64,000 nt of DNA. It comes from UBA5070 sp035913415 (GTDB taxonomy: Bacteria; Fibrobacterota; Fibrobacteria; UBA5070). The position numbers and the translations under genes were made by a program. The DNA lies in the NCBI GenBank assembly GCA_035913415.1, contig JAMIIV010000216.1:1-64000 (forward strand), read 5' to 3'. A model generated the notes under the pieces. The model made no database searches and was not told the DNA's origin. It was given only the letters and a program-made list of their open reading frames with translations. Below are positions 1 to 7,251 of the stretch, one piece after another; position 1 is the first letter of the stretch; every line of letters starts with the position of its first letter.

Positions 1-65
1 GAGCCTGTCGAGACCCACCGCGGCTGGTCTCGACAGGCTCGACCACCGAATGCTCGACCACCGAA
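1..65. repeat. Palindromic repeat plus short direct repeat at the left edge
   Basis: Bases 1-15 (GAGCCTGTCGAGACC) and 26-40 (GGTCTCGACAGGCTC) are perfect reverse complements around a 10-base loop. A 13-base direct repeat, CTCGACCACCGAA, follows at 38-50 and 53-65. A second GC-rich inverted pair (GCGGCGC near 72-78, GCGCCGC near 96-102) lies just after. The unit looks like a dispersed palindromic (REP-like) element and sits directly against, and in frame with, the effector gene to its right. Confidence 0.75.
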
Positions 66-848
66 GTCCGTGCGGCGCTTCGCTCCGGGCAAGACGCGCC
101 GCGTCTACTTCTCGCTGCACATGAGAGTGCAGACATTCCCGCCGAGGATTGGGAGCAGTACCGGCACCGCACCGTCTTCCCCGAGACGCGCACACCCGCA
201 GATGCCTGGGAAGAATGGATCCTGCCCGGAGTGCATGCGGATGTCGGTGGAGGCTACGGCCCGGAGGAGTGGATTCCCGCCATGCCCCCTCTTCCCCATC
301 GCACCGGAGAATCGATCAGCGAGTACGTGCACCGCACGCTGCTCACGCGACAGTCCCTTGGTGCCACCCCACGCGACATTATCCCCGCCACCCCCGAGAC
401 ACGCGCCCAGGTGATCGCCCGTATGAAGGAAAGGAATCCCGCATGGGTGGCCTTCGAACGACAGCGCAAGGAACAAGCCGCCGGGCACAAGACGCGACTC
501 CCCGAAGCCCAAACACAAGCCCCTCCCGAGCCCAAAGTCCACAAGCTCGACAACAGCCTGTCCCGCATTTCGTTGTGGGTCATGATCGAACAGACGAAAA
601 AAGCGGGGGCGAGGTGGATGCCCGTCTCGAAGACGGAGGCACCTCCTCGCTTTGAACGGCTCCCGTCGTCACACCCTCTCGCGAAATTCCAGCAGCACTC
701 CCATCGCCCGGAGATTCTGGAGGAATTGCTCTCACCGACATTCGAGGAATTCCGTACGTGCATGGCCCACTTCGTGCACGATTCCCGCTACATGTCCGAC
801 CAAGGGAATCGTCATCGGACCGTCTTCTTCGGAGGACGCAACGAATGA
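3..848 (+). CDS. DUF2235 (Tle1-like) phospholipase effector, C-terminal part, cut by the left edge
   Basis: This is the C-terminal end of an alpha/beta-hydrolase of the DUF2235 family, which includes T6SS phospholipase effectors (Tle1). The diagnostic motif PGVHADVGGGY is encoded at about 225-257; in the family it contributes the catalytic Asp region. Near the end, FVHDSRYMSD carries the conserved HDS segment with the probable catalytic His, and RTVFFGG closes the fold. The nucleophile GxSxG part lies beyond the left edge. The frame is open to base 3, so the first ~100 bases either encode an in-frame palindromic insertion or mark where a repeat has broken the gene; the clearly protein-like sequence starts near 117. 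Its ATGA overlap with the next gene indicates an effector-immunity pair beside the T6SS. Confidence is high for the family, lower for an intact gene. Confidence 0.75.
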   Translation, partial: ACRDPPRLVSTGSTTECSTTEVRAALRSGQDAPRLLLAAHESADIPAEDWEQYRHRTVFPETRTPADAWEEWILPGVHADVGGGYGPEEWIPAMPPLPHRTGESISEYVHRTLLTRQSLGATPRDIIPATPETRAQVIARMKERNPAWVAFERQRKEQAAGHKTRLPEAQTQAPPEPKVHKLDNSLSRISLWVMIEQTKKAGARWMPVSKTEAPPRFERLPSSHPLAKFQQHSHRPEILEELLSPTFEEFRTCMAHFVHDSRYMSDQGNRHRTVFFGGRNE

Positions 849-1363
849 AATTCGCCATCCTCGGCTTTCTGTCCCTCCTGCTGGCAGGCTGCTTCAGCGC
901 ACCGCGCACCTACTTCGACCTCGAATGCCGGACGAAAATCCCCGAAGGGGTGTCCGTCTCCTTCATGAGGATGGATTCGTCGATATTCAATCATTCGACA
1001 TTCGGAACCGAAAGCATCACCGTAGGAAACGGGAGAATCCTCCCCGATACGATGATCATCTGGTGGATGGGTTCCATGCATCGAGAGTACCAGCGCACCG
1101 TCCCCCTCAAGCCCCTTCTGCCGCCCATCAATCCTCGCAAGGAGAAGTACCACCTCCGGTTCACCTTCTACACCGGAGACTCCGTGCGCGTTCAGGCGCG
1201 AAAGGTCGCCAAGTTCGACTGCAGACACACCATCGGAATCGGCTCCACATCCATCCTCAACGGACCTTGTGGAACCATGGGCCGCGATCGCAGCCGACTG
1301 TACGACTCCATCCATCACGGACTCATTCCCCGCCCCGGACCCGCCGTCTTCCCCGATGACTGA
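845..1363 (+). CDS. Lipoprotein, probable immunity protein for the DUF2235 effector
   Basis: A 172-residue protein with an N-terminal hydrophobic stretch ending in the lipobox LLAGC (Cys at about residue 16), so it should be a lipid-anchored periplasmic or outer-membrane protein. I do not recognise the mature part, which is basic and beta-rich looking. The ATG overlaps the effector stop codon (ATGA), so the two are translationally coupled. Tle phospholipase effectors act in the periplasm and are usually encoded beside an exported or lipidated immunity protein, so immunity is the likeliest role. It could instead be a divergent TssJ-type lipoprotein, but the position directly after the effector and the lack of recognisable TssJ features argue against that. 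Confidence 0.65.
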   Translation: MKFAILGFLSLLLAGCFSAPRTYFDLECRTKIPEGVSVSFMRMDSSIFNHSTFGTESITVGNGRILPDTMIIWWMGSMHREYQRTVPLKPLLPPINPRKEKYHLRFTFYTGDSVRVQARKVAKFDCRHTIGIGSTSILNGPCGTMGRDRSRLYDSIHHGLIPRPGPAVFPDD

Positions 1364-1534
1364 CACAACGCTCGTTCGTGCACCCTTTTCGGCCGCGGCC
1401 TGGCCTGGGAGCCCTTGGTCTACGACCTCCAGACCGCGTTCGAACCGAACCTCGAGACGCCCCCAGGACCACAGCCTGACCCGCATCGCATGGGTCTCGC
1501 CGGTATCGGCGTTGCTGGTCTCCCGAGGTCGCCC

Positions 1535-2503
1535 CTAGCACCTTCCGATCGAAACGACAGTTTCCGTCTTCGTGGATCCGAGCCATGCGCCTTGGCCCAG
1601 GTGGGCCTGGAACGGGACATCGCGATCGCCCAGGGAGGTGCCTGCACGGGGCGGGACCGTCGACAGGTCGAGCGAGGCGTCCACACTCCAGAGCATCGGC
1701 CGCGGAAGGTAATCCTCGATCAGAACCCCCAGGGACTCCCGGTATCCCGCCGGATCCCGCAATCGCTTCCGGAAGTCCTTCCAGGGCATGGACCCGATCG
1801 CGACGGCGATCCGCTCCCCTCCCACGGGCACGCGTTCGCCGATCGACGCCCCGCCCGCGAGCGTGGCGCTTCCCAGCTTCGGGACCGATGGATTGGCGAC
1901 CTGCGTCACGGTGCGATCGTTCACGTCCACATGATCGAGATCCAACTGGTCGGCCAGGAAGATCGCCAACCCCTTCGACGAGCGACGTCGCCGTGCCAGA
2001 AGGCCCATGCCGCCCAACCTGCGGGTGGTGGCGGCACCTTCCGGGGCGCCCGCCAGGGCGCGCAGACGCGAAGGCAACGCATCGATCCGCCGCAGCTCTT
2101 CGCGCATCCAGGGACGGCGGCGAAGCAGGGCGAGGGCGTGCAACTGGTACATCCGGTTTTCGAAGATCGTGAGGAAGTCCCGCAGGGTGTCCGAGCCTTC
2201 CGAGGCTTTTTCCAAGGGGTCGGTCAGATAGGCGGGCAAAGGGGAGCTCGCGCCACGCAGCCCCATGAAGTGGAGCTTCAGCGAATCGCGATGGCGCCGG
2301 TCCTTCGCGCACGAGGCGATGTCCTGCGGGGCGAACCCGAGGGATCCGCTGTGCACCATCCTCAGACCCGCGGCCATGAGGGCGAGCATATCGTCGCGCG
2401 ACGACGCATCGCGGACCTTCGACCTCAACCACAGCCGGATCCACTGGTCGAAGGCGATGTTCCGCGCATCGGCCAGCGCACGCGATTCGGCGGCAGTGTT
2501 CAC
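1535..2503 (-). CDS. tssG: T6SS baseplate protein TssG
   Basis: A 322-residue TssG homologue (ImpH/VasB family, usually about 330 residues). With TssF, TssE and TssK it builds the wedge of the cytoplasmic baseplate on which the sheath assembles. The GTG start at 2503 overlaps the tssF stop (GTGA). The open frame extends further upstream, but that part is only a shadow of tssF. The protein begins VNTAAESRALADARN, has the family's FFGLxG-like feature as LHFMGLRGASSPLPAYLTD, and ends with a LGQGAWLGS segment like the family's terminal LGxxxWL. It is the last gene of the core operon; I see no terminator in the 170 bases after it. Confidence 0.88.
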   Translation of the reverse strand: MNTAAESRALADARNIAFDQWIRLWLRSKVRDASSRDDMLALMAAGLRMVHSGSLGFAPQDIASCAKDRRHRDSLKLHFMGLRGASSPLPAYLTDPLEKASEGSDTLRDFLTIFENRMYQLHALALLRRRPWMREELRRIDALPSRLRALAGAPEGAATTRRLGGMGLLARRRRSSKGLAIFLADQLDLDHVDVNDRTVTQVANPSVPKLGSATLAGGASIGERVPVGGERIAVAIGSMPWKDFRKRLRDPAGYRESLGVLIEDYLPRPMLWSVDASLDLSTVPPRAGTSLGDRDVPFQAHLGQGAWLGSTKTETVVSIGRC

Positions 2504-4212
2504 AGGTCGTGTTCCAGCTCGATCCCCACCGGGTCGATGGCCAGCCGGAACGACAACCGGGCGCCGGGAGGCACCTCCTCGGCGAACAGGTTTCCCAACT
2601 GCTTGGCGAAGGCGTCCAGCAGCCCGATCCGTTCCCACGAGTCGGGTGCCACCGTCTCGTCGACCAGGCGGACGGTCACCCGGCAGACCGGCCAATGGAC
2701 ACCGTCCAGAAGCCGGTACTCCGAGGTGGTGGTCACGTCCTGGATCCGGTCGATCAGGGTGCGTTTGCCTTCGCGGGGATCCCAAAGCAGGGTCCGCAGC
2801 AGATCGCGCAGGGATTCGGCCTCGGCAAGCCCACGGAACGACCGCTGCATGTGCCCCAGCAGGAGCCAGCGCGCTTCGGACAATTCCCGGGGCCGGAACA
2901 CCGCCGAAGGCCGCACCAGCCCGACTGGCTTCAAGGACGTCGGCAGGCCGGGACCGGGCGTCGCGAGGTCCTGCGGTTGGAGGTGTTCACGCGGGTGCGC
3001 TCCGTCGCTGACCAGGGCGTCGATGGACACGTACTCGTCCTGGAAGGCGAAGTCGGGATCCGGATGCCCGACGGAAACCGACGTCTTCTGGGCGCCCGAT
3101 CGGTTGGTGCGGCGATGGATCTCGTAGTAGCCGGCCTCGGGCCCCTTGCGCCCGCTGTGGCGGTACGACGAGAACCGCGAGTACTCGTGGATGCGGGTGT
3201 TGTCGGCCTGCGACACCCCCTTCACCCCTCGCACGTCCAGCACTTCCTCGCCCCGCCCGGCCTGGGGGCGCAGAGCGTATTCCGTGAGGGTGTGGTCCAG
3301 GACGATGGGCTCGCAGGGGAGCATGTAGGCGTTGGCGACAGGCGCCACGTTCAGGCGGATCGAGCCGGCCACGACCGACCGTTCCAGGAATCGCGGTGGG
3401 GCGCCTCGGAACCGGATCCGCATCCGGACGCTGGTGACGACACCGCTTCCCAATCCATCGATGCGAACGAAACGGAATCGCTCGTCGGCGCAGAGGAAGT
3501 CGCGCATGCCCAGCAGAGCGCTCTGCGCACCGGCCGGAGCCGGAACCCAGGGTACCGACTCGTCGGCACGAGTGATCCGGCAGGGGGACTCCAGGAAGGC
3601 GGAGCCATCGAGGGAAACCTGCACCGAAGCGACACGGCGCAACAGCCAGTGCTGGAGAGTCCAGACCAACCCCGGGTCGCCATGGAGATAGAGCTCCTGC
3701 GCGCGGGACAGGTCGAAGACGGCCGAGCCCGCGGCTTCGAGCAGGAGATCCAGCGCGCCCGATCCATCTTCGTCGAACACGAACTGGACCAAACGGACCT
3801 GACCGGGCTGGAGCCGGATGGGCTGCGCGAGTACGAACCGAGCCGCACGGGCGAGTCCGGGAACCGCTGTGGAATGGACCTCGGCACCCGCGGGCAGGAC
3901 CGAATCGTTGCCCGCGATGGAGGCTGCCCCGAAATCGACCATCGACACGGATGGCAGTGGCACGTCCAGACCCGGTGCCAGAAGGTCCAGCAGATGGCTG
4001 GCGATCCCGTCTTCCTCGACGTCCAGGGTCTGGCGGATCCGGGCGGCCAGGAAGGCGAATCCCTCGAAGAGTCGCTCCACGTAGGGGTCGCGATCCTCGA
4101 TCTCGTCGATGGCCAGCAGGCGCGCCGCTTCCGGGTGTTCGTGGGCGAATTCGCGCCCCGACTCGTGGAGATGACGCATCTCCTCGTCGTAATATCGCTT
4201 CAGGTCGGACAT
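2500..4212 (-). CDS. tssF: T6SS baseplate protein TssF
   Basis: A 570-residue TssF (ImpG/VasA family, normally about 580-620). It begins MSDLKRYYDEEMRHLHESG, closely matching the family N-terminus (YYxxELxxLrexgxEFAxxxP), followed by DPYVERLFEGFAFLAARIR and the conserved LLxxLxPxxxxPxPS segment. It forms two copies per baseplate wedge with one TssG. The ATG at 4212 is chosen over the longer open frame because it sits 7 bases after the tssE stop and matches the family start. It is coupled to tssG by a GTGA overlap. Confidence 0.93.
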   Translation of the reverse strand: MSDLKRYYDEEMRHLHESGREFAHEHPEAARLLAIDEIEDRDPYVERLFEGFAFLAARIRQTLDVEEDGIASHLLDLLAPGLDVPLPSVSMVDFGAASIAGNDSVLPAGAEVHSTAVPGLARAARFVLAQPIRLQPGQVRLVQFVFDEDGSGALDLLLEAAGSAVFDLSRAQELYLHGDPGLVWTLQHWLLRRVASVQVSLDGSAFLESPCRITRADESVPWVPAPAGAQSALLGMRDFLCADERFRFVRIDGLGSGVVTSVRMRIRFRGAPPRFLERSVVAGSIRLNVAPVANAYMLPCEPIVLDHTLTEYALRPQAGRGEEVLDVRGVKGVSQADNTRIHEYSRFSSYRHSGRKGPEAGYYEIHRRTNRSGAQKTSVSVGHPDPDFAFQDEYVSIDALVSDGAHPREHLQPQDLATPGPGLPTSLKPVGLVRPSAVFRPRELSEARWLLLGHMQRSFRGLAEAESLRDLLRTLLWDPREGKRTLIDRIQDVTTTSEYRLLDGVHWPVCRVTVRLVDETVAPDSWERIGLLDAFAKQLGNLFAEEVPPGARLSFRLAIDPVGIELEHDL

Positions 4213-4219
4213 GGTTCGG

Positions 4220-4630
4220 TCACCCCGTGTGGCGGACTTCGCCTCGGCCGCTCGGGAAAAAGGCGGATTCCAACTGCAGGCGGCCCATGCCCTTGAGCAT
4301 CCCCGAGATGCGGAAACGGATGCGCGCGTGGGCCGGATCGAATTCCTGGAACTGGACGCGCACATTGTCCAGGCGCGGCTCGTGGCGCCGCAGCAGTTGC
4401 TCGAGTTCGGTCTGGATCTCCTGGGCGCTTCCCGGGAGGCGGCGGTAAAGGTCGCCGATGTCGGGCATGCCCAGGTCGGGAAGGTGGACCAGGGAGCCCT
4501 TGCGGGTCTCCAGCAGGCGCTGGATGTGGTCGACCACGCTGCGCAGCCGGCGCGACGAGGCCGGCACCGCCCGCAGTGGCGTCCCGTCGGCGTATCCGCC
4601 CATGAGCTTCTCGAAGAGACCTTCGTGCAT
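4220..4630 (-). CDS. tssE: T6SS baseplate protein TssE (gp25-like)
   Basis: A 136-residue gp25-like protein of the TssE family. It initiates sheath polymerisation by capping the proximal sheath ring at the baseplate. Family features visible are the leader SSRRLRSVVDHIQRLLETRKG, the conserved LPDLGMPDI (family: hLxdyGLPDl) and the C-terminal RFRISGMLKG strand. It lies 7 bases upstream of tssF. Upstream, a strong hairpin separates it from hcp, so expression of tssE-F-G probably depends on read-through or on a separate promoter. Confidence 0.88.
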   Translation of the reverse strand: MHEGLFEKLMGGYADGTPLRAVPASSRRLRSVVDHIQRLLETRKGSLVHLPDLGMPDIGDLYRRLPGSAQEIQTELEQLLRRHEPRLDNVRVQFQEFDPAHARIRFRISGMLKGMGRLQLESAFFPSGRGEVRHTG

Positions 4631-4648
4631 GCGCTCCCGACAGGGAAA

Positions 4649-4675
4649 GGCACCGGACGGAATCCGTCCGGTGCC
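4649..4675 (-). terminator. Intrinsic terminator-like hairpin after hcp
   Basis: A perfect 12-base stem (GGCACCGGACGG / CCGTCCGGTGCC) with a 3-base loop lies between hcp and tssE. On the minus strand it is followed by TTTCCC, a weak T-tract. It would attenuate transcription after hcp, making Hcp, needed in large amounts, more abundant than the baseplate proteins downstream. Confidence 0.7.
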
Positions 4676-4701
4676 GAGTTGGGATCAGGCTGTCCGAGGG
4701 A

Positions 4702-5169
4702 TCAGCGGACGTTCCACTCGTCCTGGTGGACCAGGTTGCCGTTGAGGAACGTCCAGGAGATCTTCTCGTAGCGGATGAACACCTCTTCCATGTGCACGAA
4801 TTCGTCCTTGTTCGCGGCCTTCACGTTGTGCATGTAGGAGCGGACGGAGGCGATCTTGCACTTGGTCAGGACGTGCTGGTAGTAGGGCTTCTCTTCGCCT
4901 TGATCGGTGATCTCGTACCACTTGATGGTGATCTTCGGGATGGTGGTGCCGGTGCACACGCGCTGGTACAGCAGAGACGAGGCCTTGTCGAAGGCCTTGT
5001 GGATCACGACGGCGTCGTGCTTGCGGGTGCCCGTGAGGCGACCGTCGTCGCGATCGGTGGGCAGGTACACGCGGTGGTTGAACTCGAGGACCTCCACGGT
5101 GCCTTCGCGGCCGTGGACGTTCACCGAGCCTGGGATGCCTTCGATTTCCATGTAGGCGGGAATTGCCAT
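4702..5169 (-). CDS. hcp: T6SS tube protein Hcp (TssD)
   Basis: A 155-residue Hcp protein, the hexameric ring subunit that stacks into the inner tube and carries small effectors in its lumen. The start MAIPAYMEIEGIPG matches the family (hxhkhxgIxGes), with EVLEFNHRVY, KHDAVVIHKAFDKASS (family: h.plxhxKxxDxaSP) and CKIASVRSYM following. It lies 48 bases after tssC in the core operon and before a strong hairpin. No extension domain is present, so it is a plain structural Hcp. Confidence 0.95.
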   Translation of the reverse strand: MAIPAYMEIEGIPGSVNVHGREGTVEVLEFNHRVYLPTDRDDGRLTGTRKHDAVVIHKAFDKASSLLYQRVCTGTTIPKITIKWYEITDQGEEKPYYQHVLTKCKIASVRSYMHNVKAANKDEFVHMEEVFIRYEKISWTFLNGNLVHQDEWNVR

Positions 5170-5217
5170 TGTTGCTTCCTGTGGGTGGGGTTGTGGGGAT
5201 TGGGGGAGGGACCGGGT

Positions 5218-6702
5218 TTATTTGCCCTGGGGCATCTTCGAGACGAGGGAAAGACTTACGTCGATCCCCTCGACCTGGAAATGGGGAATCACCGACATGG
5301 CCACGCGGAAGAATCCGGGGTTGTCGGCATTTTCACTGACCGTGACGTTGCCGTAGCTCAAGGGGTGCTTGGCCGCGATCTCGGGCGCGGGATTCTGCAT
5401 CTCGGTGACCAGGCCCTTGAGCCAGTTGTTCAGCTCCTGCTCCAACACCGCCGCGCTCTTGGTCGCACCGATGTTTTCGCGCTGCAGCACCTTGAGGTAG
5501 TGCGCCAGGCGGGCGGTCAGGAAGATGTAGGGCAGGCGGGCGTTGATCCGCTCGTTGGCCGTCACGTTGGCGTCGTCGTATTCCTCGGGCTTGCGCGCCG
5601 AATTGGCCGAGAAGAAGCACGCGTAGCTGCGGTTCTTGTAGTAGCTGAGCGGAATGAATCCCTGGTTGGCGAACTCGAACTCCCGAGTCTCGGGGATGAG
5701 GATCTCGGTGGGGATCTTCATCTGCGTTCCCTTGCCCACGTCGAAGGTGTGGATGGGAAGATCGTCGACCTTGCCACCCGCCTCGGGTCCGCGGATCTGG
5801 ACGCACCAGCCGTTGTCCTGGAAGCTGCGCACCATGTTGGCCGCGAAGGCGAACGACGCGTTGCCCCAGAGGTACTTGTCGTGGTCGTCGCCCACCACGG
5901 ATTCCGTGAAGTGGAAGTCCGAAACGGGGTTGTTCTCGGGGTGGTAGGGCAGGCGCAGCAGGAACCGCGGCAGGACCAATCCCACGTACCGGGCGTCTTC
6001 CGAGTCGCGGAATCCGCGCCACTTGATGTATTCGGCGCGCTCCAGGTAGCTGGAGAGGTCGTCGATCTTGGGGAGGTCGTGGACGTTCTGCTTGCCAAAG
6101 AATCTGTGGCCCACGGCTCCGACGAACGGGCAGTGCGCCGAGGCCGAAACGTGCGAGATGTTCGAGAGCAACGCGACGTCCTGGGCCCCCGAATCGAATT
6201 CGTAGCTGGACACGATGCCGGCGAAGGGCTCGCCGCCCGGGGTGTCGTATTCGTCGATGTAGACGTGCTTGTATAGGGCCGACTGGATGATCTCGGGGGA
6301 GTCCTCGAAGTCTTCGCGCAGATCCGCCTTGGAGCAGTTCAGCAGCTCGATCTTGACGTTCTTCTTGAAGTCGGTGCGGTCGACCAGAAACCGCAGTTGC
6401 CGCCACTGGGCCTCGAGCTTCTGGAATGCCTCGGAGTGCATGATCTCGGTCAACTGCGCGCTGATCGTGCGATCGATCCAGGCGACCTGGGCCTCGATGG
6501 CCGAACGGTCGATCTTCTCGATGGAGGCCGAGCTGTCGATGACGGTCTTGAGGAACACGCGCAGGGCCGCGCCCATGCGGTCGCTGGCCGTGTGCTCGAA
6601 CAGCGACGACGCGTCGGCGTACGATGCGAGATCCACCTCCTGCGAGGGGAGCTCGAGGTTCATGGTCTCGTAGATGTTCTGCAGGCTGGTATCTGTGGAC
6701 AT
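5218..6702 (-). CDS. tssC: T6SS contractile sheath large subunit TssC (VipB)
   Basis: A 494-residue TssC (VipB/ImpC), the typical length. It forms the contractile sheath with TssB. Conserved landmarks are EAQWRQLRFLVDRTDF (family: LExtWRgLxyLv), SALYKHVYIDEYDTPGGEPFAG (family: lyeeeydtxGG.Pfg), the block SSYEFDSGAQDVALLSNIS and SASAHCPFVGAV, and a C-terminal LPYIFLTARLAHYLKVLQRE segment containing the family's R.aHYlK. The start at 6702 is 3 bases from the tssB stop, consistent with coupled 1:1 synthesis. Confidence 0.96.
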   Translation of the reverse strand: MSTDTSLQNIYETMNLELPSQEVDLASYADASSLFEHTASDRMGAALRVFLKTVIDSSASIEKIDRSAIEAQVAWIDRTISAQLTEIMHSEAFQKLEAQWRQLRFLVDRTDFKKNVKIELLNCSKADLREDFEDSPEIIQSALYKHVYIDEYDTPGGEPFAGIVSSYEFDSGAQDVALLSNISHVSASAHCPFVGAVGHRFFGKQNVHDLPKIDDLSSYLERAEYIKWRGFRDSEDARYVGLVLPRFLLRLPYHPENNPVSDFHFTESVVGDDHDKYLWGNASFAFAANMVRSFQDNGWCVQIRGPEAGGKVDDLPIHTFDVGKGTQMKIPTEILIPETREFEFANQGFIPLSYYKNRSYACFFSANSARKPEEYDDANVTANERINARLPYIFLTARLAHYLKVLQRENIGATKSAAVLEQELNNWLKGLVTEMQNPAPEIAAKHPLSYGNVTVSENADNPGFFRVAMSVIPHFQVEGIDVSLSLVSKMPQGK

Positions 6703-6705
6703 GGA

Positions 6706-7206
6706 TCAGGCCTTCTCGGGGGCGTTCTTGTCGAGTTCGGCGAGGATGGCTTCCATCGCCTGGGGATCCTGGAGCACGAGCTCCATGCGCTTGCGGAACT
6801 CGCGGTTGTCGAGCAGATTCGACCCCAGGTCGCGGATCAGGTTGCGGGCGGCCATCAGCTTGGAGAGCTCGGGCACCTGCTTGACAATTTCCGACGGATC
6901 GAACGACTTCATGTTCCGGATCTTGAGGTCGACGGCGATGTCGGTGCCGTCGTTCTTGACCTTGTTCTCGACGGTGGTGCGCACGCCCAGATCGAGGGAC
7001 TCCATCACCTGGTCGAAGTTCTGCTTGGTCAGGTTGATCTTCTCGCGGTCGGCAAGGCGGGTGTCGTCCTTCTTCTGGGTGAAATCACCCACCACGAGGA
7101 GCTTCATGGGAAGCTCCATCTTCTTCTGGGCGTTGCCCTTGTCGACGCTCAACTGGATGTTGACGCGTGCGGGAGGGATCTCGTTCTGGAAGCTGCTGCC
7201 GGCCAT
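6706..7206 (-). CDS. tssB: T6SS contractile sheath small subunit TssB (VipA)
   Basis: A 166-residue TssB (VipA/ImpB), the normal length. It pairs with TssC to form sheath protomers; the helix-containing C-terminal part is where ClpV binds after contraction in well-studied systems. Visible family segments are RVNIQLSV, ELPMKLLVVGDFT (family: lPfklLVlGDf), NLTKQNFDQVMESL and SFDPSEIVKQVPELSKLMAAR (family: dF.Pe.va.qvpeL..Ll). It directly precedes tssC and follows tssA by 45 bases. Confidence 0.96.
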   Translation of the reverse strand: MAGSSFQNEIPPARVNIQLSVDKGNAQKKMELPMKLLVVGDFTQKKDDTRLADREKINLTKQNFDQVMESLDLGVRTTVENKVKNDGTDIAVDLKIRNMKSFDPSEIVKQVPELSKLMAARNLIRDLGSNLLDNREFRKRMELVLQDPQAMEAILAELDKNAPEKA

Positions 7207-7251
7207 GGGTGAGTCCTGGTTCGGGTGGGGGTGTCTTCGCTGTGGTCAATC

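Noticed and set aside
845..1363. Lipoprotein as TssJ
   Set aside because: It overlaps the effector gene rather than the tss operon and I see none of the TssJ strand motifs. Immunity is the better fit, though not proven.
1415..4653. Long open frames on the plus strand opposite the tss genes
   Set aside because: They are GC-driven shadows of tssG/F/E: low-complexity Arg/Gly/Pro/Gln composition, no family motifs, and they oppose proteins with clear homology.
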